The position numbers and the translations under genes are program-made. 64,000 nt of DNA from Erythrobacter neustonensis (GTDB lineage Bacteria; Pseudomonadota; Alphaproteobacteria; Sphingomonadales; Sphingomonadaceae). The notes beneath the pieces were generated by a model. That model saw nothing but the letters and a program-made list of their open reading frames with translations, had not been told where the DNA came from and ran no database searches. Of the stretch, positions 26,601 to 36,932 are shown in pieces. Location of the stretch: NCBI RefSeq assembly GCF_001663175.1, contig NZ_CP016033.1:248001-312000 (forward strand), given 5' to 3'. Position 1 is the first letter of the stretch, and every line of letters begins with the position of its first letter.

Positions 26601-27104
26601 TCAGGCGAAGGGCGCGTTCAATTGCACCACCGCCCAGTTGAGCGCCGCGGCAAAGCTCACCCAGCCAAGATAGGGCAGCAGCAGCGCTGCCGCCGGGCGG
26701 GAAAAGCGGACGACATAAAGGATGATCGCAAGGATCGAGAGCCACAGCACGATCACTTCGGCAAAGGCCCAGTCGGGGCGCTGGAAGCGGAGGAACAGGA
26801 TCGACCAGCTGATGTTGAGAAACCCGTTGAGCGCGAACAGCGCGATCACCCACTCGGCCTCGGCCGACGTGCGCGCGGCGCGCCAGGCGGTGATCCCGGC
26901 CACCGTGATCAGCGCATAGATCACCGTCCAGCCCATCGGGAAGACCACATCGGGCGGGTTCCAAGCGGGCTTGGCAAGCGCCTGATACCACGGGCCAAGA
27001 TCGGTCACCGTCGCGCCCAAGGCGGCGACACATAGCGCGGCAATGCTCGCCACGATCACCGGAATGATTATCGTCGGCCTCATCAAGGCTGGTCTAGGCC
27101 GCAT
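26601..27104 (-). CDS. tspO: TspO/MBR family tryptophan-rich sensory protein
   Basis: 167 residues, five membrane helices. Family marks: LGPWYQALAKPAWNPPDVVFP near the N-terminus, GWTVIYALITVAG, FALNGFLNISWSILFL, and the C-terminal GWVSFAAALNWAVVQLN. TspO (once crtK) binds tetrapyrroles and in Rhodobacter represses photosynthesis genes in response to oxygen, acting with the porphyrin pathway. The ATG used has GGGGACC upstream; a second ATG 7 codons in is possible. It is placed directly after bchP. Confidence 0.94.
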   Translation of the reverse strand: MRPRPALMRPTIIIPVIVASIAALCVAALGATVTDLGPWYQALAKPAWNPPDVVFPMGWTVIYALITVAGITAWRAARTSAEAEWVIALFALNGFLNISWSILFLRFQRPDWAFAEVIVLWLSILAIILYVVRFSRPAAALLLPYLGWVSFAAALNWAVVQLNAPFA

Positions 27105-27138
27105 GTCGGTCCCCTGGCAATCCCATCGCCCGCACCCG

Positions 27139-28332
27139 TCAGTGCGCGGGCCGCAGCCCCAGCAGGTGCGCGGTGTCCTTGAGGAAGATCTTGACGTGCG
27201 CCAGCGGCCGGGCGCGCACCAGCTTCTTGTGCATGTAGGCCTGCCAGGTCAGTTCCTGCACGTCCTTGTCGTCGCACATCGTGACGAAGCGTTCGCGGCG
27301 CTTGTCCGAGGAATACCAGAAATACTGCATCATCCCGAGCACCCAGAACACCTTGCCGTGCTCCTTCATGAAACGCTTGCGCGCCGTGCGCAGCTGCTTT
27401 GCATCGCCGGTCTTGAGGAAAGCCGCCGCCGCCTCGCCGACCATCCGCCCGCCGACCATCGCGTAATAGATTCCCTCGCCCGAAGCCGGCGCGACCACGC
27501 CCGCCGCATCGCCCGCGACGATCACGTCCGCGCCGTTGTCCCAGCGCTTCAGCGGTTTCAGCGGGATCGGCGCGCCTTCGCGGCGCAGCGTCTCGCAGCG
27601 TTCAAGGCCGAGATCGTCGCGGATCGTGGCGATCGCGCCGCGCAGGGAAAAGCCCTTGTTCGCGCTGCCCACCCCGATGCTCGCGGTCTCGCCATGCGGG
27701 AAGACCCAAGCGTAGAAATCGGGCGACAGGCGGCCCTGATAATAGACATCGCAGCGCGAGGCATCGAACTGGTCGGTGTTGCGCGGCGGGCTCTTGATGA
27801 TCTCGTGATAGGCAAAAACGCAAGGGATGCGTTCCGCGCCGGGCAGGCATTGCTTGGCGACGGCTGAGCGCGCGCCGTCCGCGCCGATCACCACGCGCGC
27901 ACGCACACGCTCGATCGGCCCGCCGCGGCTGCGCCGGAAGGTGACGAGCGGGTGCGGCGCATCGTCGCGCTCGATCTTTTCGAAGGTGGCGGTCAGCCGT
28001 TCCGCGCCGCAATCGCGCGCGCGTTCGCGCAGGGCTTCGTCGAATTCTTCGCGATCGACCATCCCGACATAACCGATCTCGCCCACGGGCATGTCGACCG
28101 CGCGGCCCGAAGGCGCGATCATCCGGGCCGAGCGCGCCTTGGCGACCAGCAGCGATTGCGGAATGTCGAAATCGGCGAGCAGCCGCGGCGGCACCGCGCC
28201 GCCGCACGGCTTGATCCGCCCGCCGCGCTCGATCAGCAGCACCGAATGGCCCGCCAGAGCAAGATCGGTCGCCGCAGTCGCGCCCGAGGGGCCGCCGCCG
28301 ATCACGACCGCGTCGTAGATTGTCTGGTTCAT
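27139..28332 (-). CDS. bchP: Geranylgeranyl bacteriochlorophyll reductase BchP
   Basis: 397 residues from the ATG that overlaps the stop of the upstream pucC-like gene. FAD-dependent reductase saturating the geranylgeranyl tail to phytyl. It has the Rossmann start IYDAVVIGGGPSGATAATDLA, then LIERGGRIKPCGGAVPPRLL (CGGA motif of the family), VIGADGARSAVAKQCLP, and the FAD motif DVIVAGDAAGVVAPASGEGIYYA (GEGIYYAM). The operon order bchG-pucC-like-bchP is that of many purple bacteria. Confidence 0.96.
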   Translation of the reverse strand: MNQTIYDAVVIGGGPSGATAATDLALAGHSVLLIERGGRIKPCGGAVPPRLLADFDIPQSLLVAKARSARMIAPSGRAVDMPVGEIGYVGMVDREEFDEALRERARDCGAERLTATFEKIERDDAPHPLVTFRRSRGGPIERVRARVVIGADGARSAVAKQCLPGAERIPCVFAYHEIIKSPPRNTDQFDASRCDVYYQGRLSPDFYAWVFPHGETASIGVGSANKGFSLRGAIATIRDDLGLERCETLRREGAPIPLKPLKRWDNGADVIVAGDAAGVVAPASGEGIYYAMVGGRMVGEAAAAFLKTGDAKQLRTARKRFMKEHGKVFWVLGMMQYFWYSSDKRRERFVTMCDDKDVQELTWQAYMHKKLVRARPLAHVKIFLKDTAHLLGLRPAH

Positions 28333-29687
28333 GCGAACTGCTCCCTCTCCCCAAGACCGGCACTGGCGCGGATCGCCGCAGCCCCGGTCGCTTTCACCGC
28401 CAGCAAGGCCGCGAGCACGAATGCCGCGGCCTCGGCTGCGAACACCCATTGGAACGCCGCGCCGTCATCGCCGAGGACCGCGCGCGCCGCGTCGAGCCCG
28501 ACCGCGCCCAATAATCCGCCAAGGCCAAAGGCGATCGCCTGCGCTGCGCCCCACACTCCCATGCGCACACCTTCGCGCGTGGTCGCGCCCGCGCCCGCAA
28601 GGCCCATCATCGAGCCGATCGCGGCGACTGCGAAAACGCCATTGCCAAAGCCCAGCACTAACAGGTTCGCTTCAAGCGGCCAGGGCGGCCCGTTGACCGC
28701 CGCCAGCCCGAGAAGCCCAAGGCCCAGCCCCGAGGCGAGACATCCGCCCACCACCCACGGGCGCAGCCCGCCTGCTCGCGCGGCGGAAAAAGCACTGCCG
28801 CCAACGCCCGCCACGATCATCCCGATCAGGATGCCGCCCTGATGGAACTGGCCGACGGTCGCGGTCGATTCGCCCGGCGCCATCCCGAAGATCAGCCCGG
28901 CGAAGGGTTCGAGGATCAGGTCCTGCATCGAAAAGGCGATCATCGAGACGAATATGAAAACGGTGAACCGCCGCGCAGCCGCCTCGTGCCAGATTTCGGC
29001 AAGCGCGGCGCGGAAATCGGGGGGCGGCGCGTCGGCGGCCGTTTCGCGGAACCGCCCCGCCTGCCGTTCGAGCCGGAAGGTCGCAAGCACGGTGACGCCG
29101 ATCGCGGCCACGGCAAGGCCGCCCGCGACTTCGAGCAGGCGTGCAGGGCTGAAGGGGATGATGAGCTTGCCCACGGTGATCGCCGAGGCGACGATGCCGC
29201 CGACCATCATGATCCACGTGACCGCAGCCGCCGCCGCGCGCCGTTCGGGCGCGACGCCGCTGGCGAGCAGGGCGAGCGCGGATGTGCCACCTGCCCCCAC
29301 GCCGACTCCGACCAGCGCATAGGCGAACACCGCCAGCGCCAGCGCGAGCGGAAACTGTGTCCCCATCATCAAGGTCGCCTGCGTCGCCAACAACGCACCT
29401 GCGGCGAGCACCGTCACCCCGCCGATGATCCACGGCACGCGCGCGGCGCCCTGATCGGAACCATGGCCCCACAAGGGCCGGCCCAGTTGCACGCCGTAAT
29501 GCCACGCCACCAGCCCCGCGGGGATCGCGGCGGCCAGAGAGAATTCGACCACCATCAGGCGGTTCAAGACCGCGGTGGTCAGCATCACCAGCGCGCCGAT
29601 CGCCGCCTGCACCAGACCGATGCGGACGATCCCCAGCCAGCCGAACCCTGCCTTGGCGGCCAATGGCGAGGAAAGCGGCGCGTGCAT
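28329..29687 (-). CDS. PucC-like BCD-family MFS protein (putative bacteriochlorophyll delivery)
   Basis: 452 residues, about 12 membrane helices, of the PucC/LhaA/Bch2 family thought to move bacteriochlorophyll into antenna proteins or to assist antenna assembly. It resembles the LhaA encoded near puhA: VMLTTAVLNRLMVVEFSLAA here compares with the LNGTLNRVMVVELG of LhaA. It overlaps the bchG stop and the bchP start by ATGA at both ends, so all three are translationally coupled. Its position between bchG and bchP is the usual one for this paralogue. Confidence 0.9.
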   Translation of the reverse strand: MHAPLSSPLAAKAGFGWLGIVRIGLVQAAIGALVMLTTAVLNRLMVVEFSLAAAIPAGLVAWHYGVQLGRPLWGHGSDQGAARVPWIIGGVTVLAAGALLATQATLMMGTQFPLALALAVFAYALVGVGVGAGGTSALALLASGVAPERRAAAAAVTWIMMVGGIVASAITVGKLIIPFSPARLLEVAGGLAVAAIGVTVLATFRLERQAGRFRETAADAPPPDFRAALAEIWHEAAARRFTVFIFVSMIAFSMQDLILEPFAGLIFGMAPGESTATVGQFHQGGILIGMIVAGVGGSAFSAARAGGLRPWVVGGCLASGLGLGLLGLAAVNGPPWPLEANLLVLGFGNGVFAVAAIGSMMGLAGAGATTREGVRMGVWGAAQAIAFGLGGLLGAVGLDAARAVLGDDGAAFQWVFAAEAAAFVLAALLAVKATGAAAIRASAGLGEREQFA

Positions 29688-30619
29688 CAGATATGACCTC
29701 CAAGGCCCAGCGCGGCGGCCAGCATGCCGAGCACATACAGCGTCACGCCGACGCCATTGTACCATGGCGCATATTTCGCCGGATCGCGCAGCAGCCGCGG
29801 CATCGCGGCAATCTGCGCGGCGAGCACGGCTGCGACGATTGCCGCTGACAAGACGTGCCCCCATGCTGCGAGCAGACCGATCACCACCACCTGCGCCGCG
29901 GCCATCGTCACGCAGGCCAGCCGCGCGGCCCGTCCGACGCCGAGCACCACGGGCAGCGAGGTCAGCCCGGTCTGCCGGTCGCCCTCCACCGCCTTGAAAT
30001 CGTTGAGCACCATGATCCCGTGCGCGCCGAGCGAATAGAGCACCAGCACCGCGATCGCCTGCGGCGAAGGCATCGCGCCAAGCATCACGGCAGCCCCCGT
30101 GAACCACGACAACCCTTCATAGGTCAGCCCGCAGACCAGCGGCCCCAGCCAGCCATGCGCCTTGAAGCGCAGCGGCGGCGCGGAATAGGCCCATGCGAAG
30201 GCCAGCCCGACCAGCCCGGCGACGAACACCACCGGTCCGAGCAGCCACGCGATGCTGGCCGAAATCATGCTCGCGATGATCGCGATATAAAGCCCCCAGC
30301 GGCCCGGAATGCGTCCCGAGGGGATTGGCCGGTGCGGCTCGTTGATGGCATCGACATGCCGGTCGAACCAGTCGTTCACCGCCTGACTGGTGCCGCACAC
30401 CAGCGGGCCGGCGAGCATGACGCCGCCAGCAACGAACCACCAGCGCCCCTCAAGCCCGGCACCGGACGACACCGCGCCGCACATGAAGGCCCACATCGGC
30501 GGGAACCAGGTGATCGGTTTGAGCAGTTCGAGAACATCGCGCGCGCGCAGCGCCGAAGCATTGCGGGATGGTGCGACCGAAGCGGGCACCGTATGATTCG
30601 AAGATACCGAGCGCTCCAT
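29687..30619 (-). CDS. bchG: Bacteriochlorophyll synthase BchG
   Basis: 310 residues, polytopic UbiA-type prenyltransferase attaching geranylgeranyl (or phytyl) to bacteriochlorophyllide a. The aspartate-rich motif NDWFDRHVDAINEPHRPIPSG (shown: NDWFDRHVD, NEPHRPIPSG) and the second motif LNDFKAVEGDRQTGLTSLP are diagnostic. The start ATG lies immediately downstream of a pair of PpsR-like sites. It heads the minus-strand operon bchG-pucC-like-bchP-tspO. Confidence 0.96.
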   Translation of the reverse strand: MERSVSSNHTVPASVAPSRNASALRARDVLELLKPITWFPPMWAFMCGAVSSGAGLEGRWWFVAGGVMLAGPLVCGTSQAVNDWFDRHVDAINEPHRPIPSGRIPGRWGLYIAIIASMISASIAWLLGPVVFVAGLVGLAFAWAYSAPPLRFKAHGWLGPLVCGLTYEGLSWFTGAAVMLGAMPSPQAIAVLVLYSLGAHGIMVLNDFKAVEGDRQTGLTSLPVVLGVGRAARLACVTMAAAQVVVIGLLAAWGHVLSAAIVAAVLAAQIAAMPRLLRDPAKYAPWYNGVGVTLYVLGMLAAALGLGGHI

Positions 30620-30622
30620 CAG

Positions 30623-30666
30623 TCAAGGCTATGCCTGACAGGAGAAAGCGTCAAATTGTTTTGACA
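30623..30666 (-). promoter_or_regulatory. bchG promoter with two PpsR-like sites 8 bp apart
   Basis: On the minus strand TGTCAAAACAATTTGACG (one mismatch to TGT-N12-ACA) is followed after 8 bp by TGTCAGGCATAGCCTTGA (two mismatches in the last triplet). TTGACG in the first and TAGCCT in the second form a -35/-10 pair with 17 bp spacing. The layout copies the bchC promoter in weaker form. Confidence 0.65.
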
Positions 30667-30923
30667 CTCGATTTTCGGCAAACCATGATTTCGGGCAAGA
30701 TCTTGCCAATCGAGGTTATCGCGGTGTCAAACCGTCATGGCCCGATGCGATTGACAGTTGGATTGGAAGGCGCGATCCGAAGGTGCGTTGGCAGGGACCG
30801 ATCATGCCTGTTTAAAGGCTGTTCAGACCCCCTCCAGACCGGTTTCGACCCCGTCTTGCCCCGTTCCGGACCGCTTCAGGGGCATGCCGCCAACCTCGGC
30901 ACGATTGTCCTACAGCGGTGCGG
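30667..30923. other. Non-coding gap between bchG promoter and ppsR end
   Basis: No convincing gene. The only notable structure is a long-spaced inverted TGTCAA / TTGACA pair (30725-30730 and 30751-30756, 20 bp between). The rest holds short imperfect repeats of GACC-type sequence with no terminator T-run. Confidence 0.4.
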
Positions 30924-32345
30924 TCACTCGCCATCACCGGCAAGATTGCCCAGCCCGTAACGGTGTAGTTTGGAATAGAGGCTCTGGCGGGAAAGGCCGA
31001 GGATTTCGGCAGCCGAAGCGCGGTTGTCCGAGGTGTAGCTGAGCGCCGCTTCGATACACAAACGCTCGATCAGATCGGTGCTTTCGCGCACGATATCCTT
31101 GAGGCTCATCCGGCCCACCAGATCGGTCAGCTGTTCGACCGAGCGCGGCATGTCCTGCACACCGGGCGGAAGATCGCGCATCCGGCGCCCCACCGGGCGC
31201 ACGACGAAGGCGTAATAGCCATCTTCGCCGGAGGTGCGAACCGCCGACAATTCAACCGGTTCGCCCTCGATGTCATGGCCGACCCGCAGCACCGTGGCGA
31301 TATTGCGCGCAGCCCCGTGCTGGTCGATCTGCCCTTCGATAAGATCGAGATCGATCCCCGGACGGCCGATCGATTCGGACAGATGGCGCCCGCGCAACTG
31401 ATCGACGCTGGCCGCTTGCAGCATCTCGACGAAGGCTGCGTTGGCGGTGACGATTTCGAGATTGCTGTCGGCCACCACGAACCCATCGGGCATCTGGTCG
31501 ACGAGTGCGAGCACGGGGGAAAAATCGCCTGCCGGGCGATCGGTCGCCGGAACCAGCCGCAGCAGCAGGAACTGGCCGCGATCCTGCGTGAAACCGGTGA
31601 CGCTCGCCATCACTTCGCGCTGGCCGCGGGCAACGCGGATGCGGCCGGGGCTGACAGTATCCGAAACCATCGCCGCGCCGACCAGCGACTGGATCGCATC
31701 GAGCGAGCTTTTGTCGATGAATGTCAGCAGCTTCTTGCCCGCAAGGCTGGCCGGACGCGCGCCCACCAGCGCATGGGCGGCCGGGTTCGCCTCGCGGATG
31801 CGCAGCGTGCCAACCTCGACGATCATCACCGGTTCGGTCGAGCGTTCGAACAGCATGCGGTAGCGCGCTTCGAGCTGGCGCATCCGCAGGTAATCGCGTT
31901 CGAGCGATTGCTGGACCTGCAACAGCCGCTGCTGGAGCCGCCCCGCATCGCGCAGATCGCGTCCGAAGGCGATGCGATGCTCGCCTCCGTTGACGCTGAG
32001 CACGGCATAGCGGATCGGCACGTCGCCATCGCGCGAAGGATGGTTGACCTGACGCCAGTGCTGCACTTCCCCGCGCCGCGCCGCAGCCAGCATCTCCATG
32101 ATCTTGGGGCGCGATTCGATCGTGACGGTTTCGATCCAGTTGCTTCCCACGATGTCGACGAAATCGGGAAATTCGCGCGGATCGAACGCGGCATCGAGGA
32201 TCGTTCCGGTCTCGTCGAGCACCAGGGTCACATCGCCCGCGACCATGGCGAGTTTCATCGCGGCATCGGCATCGAGCGTGTTGAACAGTTCGGCAGCCTT
32301 GCCGAACGGGTGCTTGCCTTCGATGCTGTGTTTGCGGGTGAGCAT
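30924..32345 (-). CDS. ppsR: Photosynthesis gene repressor PpsR/CrtJ
   Basis: 473 residues: N-terminal region, two PAS domains (about 150-260 and 275-380), and a C-terminal Fis-type helix-turn-helix (AAEILGLSRQSLYSKLHRYGL). It represses bch, crt and puc genes in air by binding TGT-N12-ACA sites such as those at bchC and crtF. Cysteine 430, just before the helix-turn-helix, corresponds to the redox-active Cys420 of R. capsulatus CrtJ; it is the only cysteine in the protein, so the disulphide partner (Cys249 there) is missing. The antirepressor-like ppaA lies 10 bp upstream on the same strand. Confidence 0.95.
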   Translation of the reverse strand: MLTRKHSIEGKHPFGKAAELFNTLDADAAMKLAMVAGDVTLVLDETGTILDAAFDPREFPDFVDIVGSNWIETVTIESRPKIMEMLAAARRGEVQHWRQVNHPSRDGDVPIRYAVLSVNGGEHRIAFGRDLRDAGRLQQRLLQVQQSLERDYLRMRQLEARYRMLFERSTEPVMIVEVGTLRIREANPAAHALVGARPASLAGKKLLTFIDKSSLDAIQSLVGAAMVSDTVSPGRIRVARGQREVMASVTGFTQDRGQFLLLRLVPATDRPAGDFSPVLALVDQMPDGFVVADSNLEIVTANAAFVEMLQAASVDQLRGRHLSESIGRPGIDLDLIEGQIDQHGAARNIATVLRVGHDIEGEPVELSAVRTSGEDGYYAFVVRPVGRRMRDLPPGVQDMPRSVEQLTDLVGRMSLKDIVRESTDLIERLCIEAALSYTSDNRASAAEILGLSRQSLYSKLHRYGLGNLAGDGE

Positions 32346-32355
32346 GAGAATGCGG

Positions 32356-33258
32356 TTAACCGAGGTTCAGCGCGCGACTGGCCGAGGCGCCGACCAGCGC
32401 ATTGGCAAATTCGAGCGCGCCAAGCGCGTCCGCGGCAGTCCCATCTGCTCCGACTTCTTTTGCAATATCAGGATTCTGGTTGATCATTCGTCCGCCCACG
32501 AGCACGAAGATGTGCGGATTGGCAGAAACATTGCGCACTGCCTTGATGAGATTTCCGAGCGCCGCGCTAGGGCAATCGCGCGACAGCGTCAATCCGAGCA
32601 CGTCGAAAGGCTGACGCGCCAGCCGGTCGAGCAGTTCGCGGCGCTCGGGCTTGATCAGCGCCTCGCTGCGCCATCCGCCGCGGGCGAAGACTTCCTCGAT
32701 CATCAGAGTGCCGAAATTGTGATGGTCGCCGGGCATCGGCGAAAACAGCGCGCTGTGCGGCAGCGCGGCCTGGGACTGGTCCACTGGGGCGCGCGCGGAC
32801 ACCTCGCGCATCACTTCCTGCAGCCGCCACAGGCCCATAGTGACATCGAGGAAATCGCATTCGTCCGCTTCCCACATCTCGCCAAGTCGGCGCGCTGCGG
32901 GGGCCAGCAGATCGAGGCAGATTGTTTCGACCGATGCCCCGCTGGTGATGAAGCCATCGACTTCGGCAAGCAGGTTTGCCGCCTCCAAGCGAAGCGGCAG
33001 CATGGCAAAGCGCCTGACCTCGTCGGGCGAAATGTCACGCTGGCGGTTGCCGGGCGTGTGCATATCCGAACCGGCATGCGCCATCAGCAGCCGCGGGATG
33101 ATCTCGCTTTCGATGACGGTGTTGATCTGGTCCGACTGGGCAGCGCGATCATTGTGCGCCGATGCGCGCCGCCGGACCGCTTCGAGCGGCGCCGCAATGA
33201 CACCGCGCAACGCGGCCGATCCTGCGCCGAATATCCCGGATGCCTTGGACACTCCCAT
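32356..33258 (-). CDS. ppaA: B12-binding antirepressor-type regulator PpaA/AerR
   Basis: 300 residues from the ATG with a strong GGGAGG site. The C-terminal half is a cobalamin-binding-like domain with the D-x-H-x-x-G motif intact (D178, H180, G183 in PGDHHNFG), followed by the LGLTLSRD and VLVGGRM segments of the B12 fold. PpaA/AerR proteins modulate PpsR/CrtJ in response to light through a B12 cofactor. It is transcribed just upstream of, and probably with, ppsR, and divergently from bchF. Confidence 0.92.
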   Translation of the reverse strand: MGVSKASGIFGAGSAALRGVIAAPLEAVRRRASAHNDRAAQSDQINTVIESEIIPRLLMAHAGSDMHTPGNRQRDISPDEVRRFAMLPLRLEAANLLAEVDGFITSGASVETICLDLLAPAARRLGEMWEADECDFLDVTMGLWRLQEVMREVSARAPVDQSQAALPHSALFSPMPGDHHNFGTLMIEEVFARGGWRSEALIKPERRELLDRLARQPFDVLGLTLSRDCPSAALGNLIKAVRNVSANPHIFVLVGGRMINQNPDIAKEVGADGTAADALGALEFANALVGASASRALNLG

Positions 33259-33430
33259 TGGACAGACCCTCCCCAGGTCATGCGGACGATCCTTCCGCAC
33301 TAGGCAGCAGCCACCCCCCGGAGCAGCCTTGGCCCTGATCCCAATCAAGCCATCGAGTCTGTTCTACGCCGTTTTCAGGGTGATCGCAAACGAACTTACC
33401 TCCCCACCCGAATGCGTCAACAGGATGGAA

Positions 33431-33470
33431 CGTCCAATTCATTTGACACATATGTTGGAAAGCGTAGTAT
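33431..33470 (+). promoter_or_regulatory. bchF superoperon promoter with PpsR-like operator
   Basis: CGTCCAATTCATTTGACA (33431-33448) is one base from TGT-N12-ACA. The TTGACA at its end can be a -35 box, with TAGTAT 16 bp later as a -10, about 30 bp before the bchF start. It lies in the divergent ppaA-bchF gap, so it may also affect ppaA. Confidence 0.6.
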
Positions 33471-33501
33471 CCGAGTCAGAGAGAAAAGGCAGGCGCATCA
33501 A

Positions 33502-35351
<1,850 letters not shown>

Positions 35352-35354
35352 GCG

Positions 35355-36932
35355 ATGCAGCTGGCGGTCTGGACATACGAAGGCCCCCCGCATGTCGGCG
35401 CGATGCGCGTTGCGACAGCGATGGAGAAGCTCCACTACGTGCTCCACGCGCCGCAGGGCGATACCTATGCGGACCTCCTGTTCACGATGATCGAGCGGCG
35501 CGCCAAGCGCCCGCCGGTTACCTACACCACCTTCGAAGCGCGCGATCTGGGCAAGGATACCGCGCAGATTTTCCAGGATGCCGCGCGCGAGGCCGTCACC
35601 CGTTTCAACCCGCAGGCGATCATCGTCGGTGCGTCCTGCACGGCCGAGCTGATCCAGGACGATCCGGCGGGCCTTGCCGAAGCGATGGGCTTGCCGCTGC
35701 CGGTCATCCCGCTCGAGCTGCCGAGCTATCAGCGCAAGGAAAACTGGGGCGCCGCAGAAACCTTCTACCAGATCGTCCGCCATCTCGGCGACAAGTCGTT
35801 AACGCGCGCGCCGCGTGAGGGCCGCAAGGCCCGCGCCAACATCCTCGGCCCCTGCGCGCTCGGCTTTCGCCACCGCGACGATCTGGTCGAGATCCGCAAG
35901 ATTCTCAGCCAGCTGGACATCGAGATCAATCTCGTCGCCCCGCTGGGCGCAACCCCCGAGGACATCGCGAGGATCGGCGATGCCGACTTCAACATCGTCC
36001 TCTATCCCGAAATCGCAGATGAGGCCGCCCGCTGGCTCGAAAGGACTTTCGATCAGCCCGCTGTGCGGACCATCCCTATCGGCGTGGGAGCAACCCGCTC
36101 CTTCATCGCCGACGTCGCCGAGCTGGCAGGTGCAGATCCCACGCCTGCCCTCGGCGACACCTCTTCCCGGATGCCGTGGTGGTCGCGGTCGGTCGATTCG
36201 ACCTACCTCACCTCCAAGCGCGTCTTCATTTTCGGCGATTCGACCCACGCGGTCGCCGCCGCCCGGATCGCGCGCGAGGAACTGGGCTTCGAAGTCTGCG
36301 GGCTTGGTTGCTATTCGCGCGAATTCGCCCGCGAAGTCCGCGCCGAAGCAGCGCGCTGCGGAATCGAGGCGCTGATCACCGACGATCACCTTGCCGTCGA
36401 AGATGCGATCACCGCGGCCGCGCCCGAACTGGTGCTGGGCACACAGATGGAGCGCCACATTGCCAAACGGCTGGGCATCCCCTGCGCGGTCATCAGCGCG
36501 CCCGTGCACGTGCAGGATTTTCCCGCCCGCCACAGCCCCCAGATGGGGTTCGAAGGCGCCAACGTGATCTTCGATACCTGGGTGCATCCGCTGGTGATGG
36601 GGTTGGAGGAACACCTCCTCACCATGTTCCGCGAGGATTTCGAATTCTCGGACGAAGCGGGCGCATCGCACCATGCCGCGCACAGCCCGCGCAAGGTCGC
36701 TCCTGCTACCGATCCGGTATCGCAAGCACCTGTTACCGATATCCCGGCCCCGGCATTTGCCGCCGAACCGGGTTCGCTCTGGACAGCCGAGGCCGAACGC
36801 GAGTTGAAGAAGATCCCCTTCTTCGTGCGCGGCAAGGCCCGCCGCAACACCGAGAACTTCGCCGCTGCCGAAGGCCGCCGCCAGATCGATCTCGACACGC
36901 TCTACGACGCCAAAGCGCATTATGCCCGGTAG
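35355..36932 (+). CDS. bchB: Protochlorophyllide reductase (dark-operative) subunit BchB
   Basis: 525 residues. It opens [20 protein letters not shown]. Aspartate 36 in [13 protein letters not shown] is at the position of the unusual Asp ligand of the NB cluster. Other conserved parts: [16 protein letters not shown] and the C-terminal domain [18 protein letters not shown]. It completes the catalytic BchNB tetramer. Its last codons overlap the bchH start by 11 bp. Confidence 0.97.
   Translation: MQLAVWTYEGPPHVGAMRVATAMEKLHYVLHAPQGDTYADLLFTMIERRAKRPPVTYTTFEARDLGKDTAQIFQDAAREAVTRFNPQAIIVGASCTAELIQDDPAGLAEAMGLPLPVIPLELPSYQRKENWGAAETFYQIVRHLGDKSLTRAPREGRKARANILGPCALGFRHRDDLVEIRKILSQLDIEINLVAPLGATPEDIARIGDADFNIVLYPEIADEAARWLERTFDQPAVRTIPIGVGATRSFIADVAELAGADPTPALGDTSSRMPWWSRSVDSTYLTSKRVFIFGDSTHAVAAARIAREELGFEVCGLGCYSREFAREVRAEAARCGIEALITDDHLAVEDAITAAAPELVLGTQMERHIAKRLGIPCAVISAPVHVQDFPARHSPQMGFEGANVIFDTWVHPLVMGLEEHLLTMFREDFEFSDEAGASHHAAHSPRKVAPATDPVSQAPVTDIPAPAFAAEPGSLWTAEAERELKKIPFFVRGKARRNTENFAAAEGRRQIDLDTLYDAKAHYAR

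Noticed and set aside
33449..33474. Second PpsR site 8 bp after the bchF operator
   Set aside because: At the expected place the triplets do not match TGT and ACA; only one site is supported.
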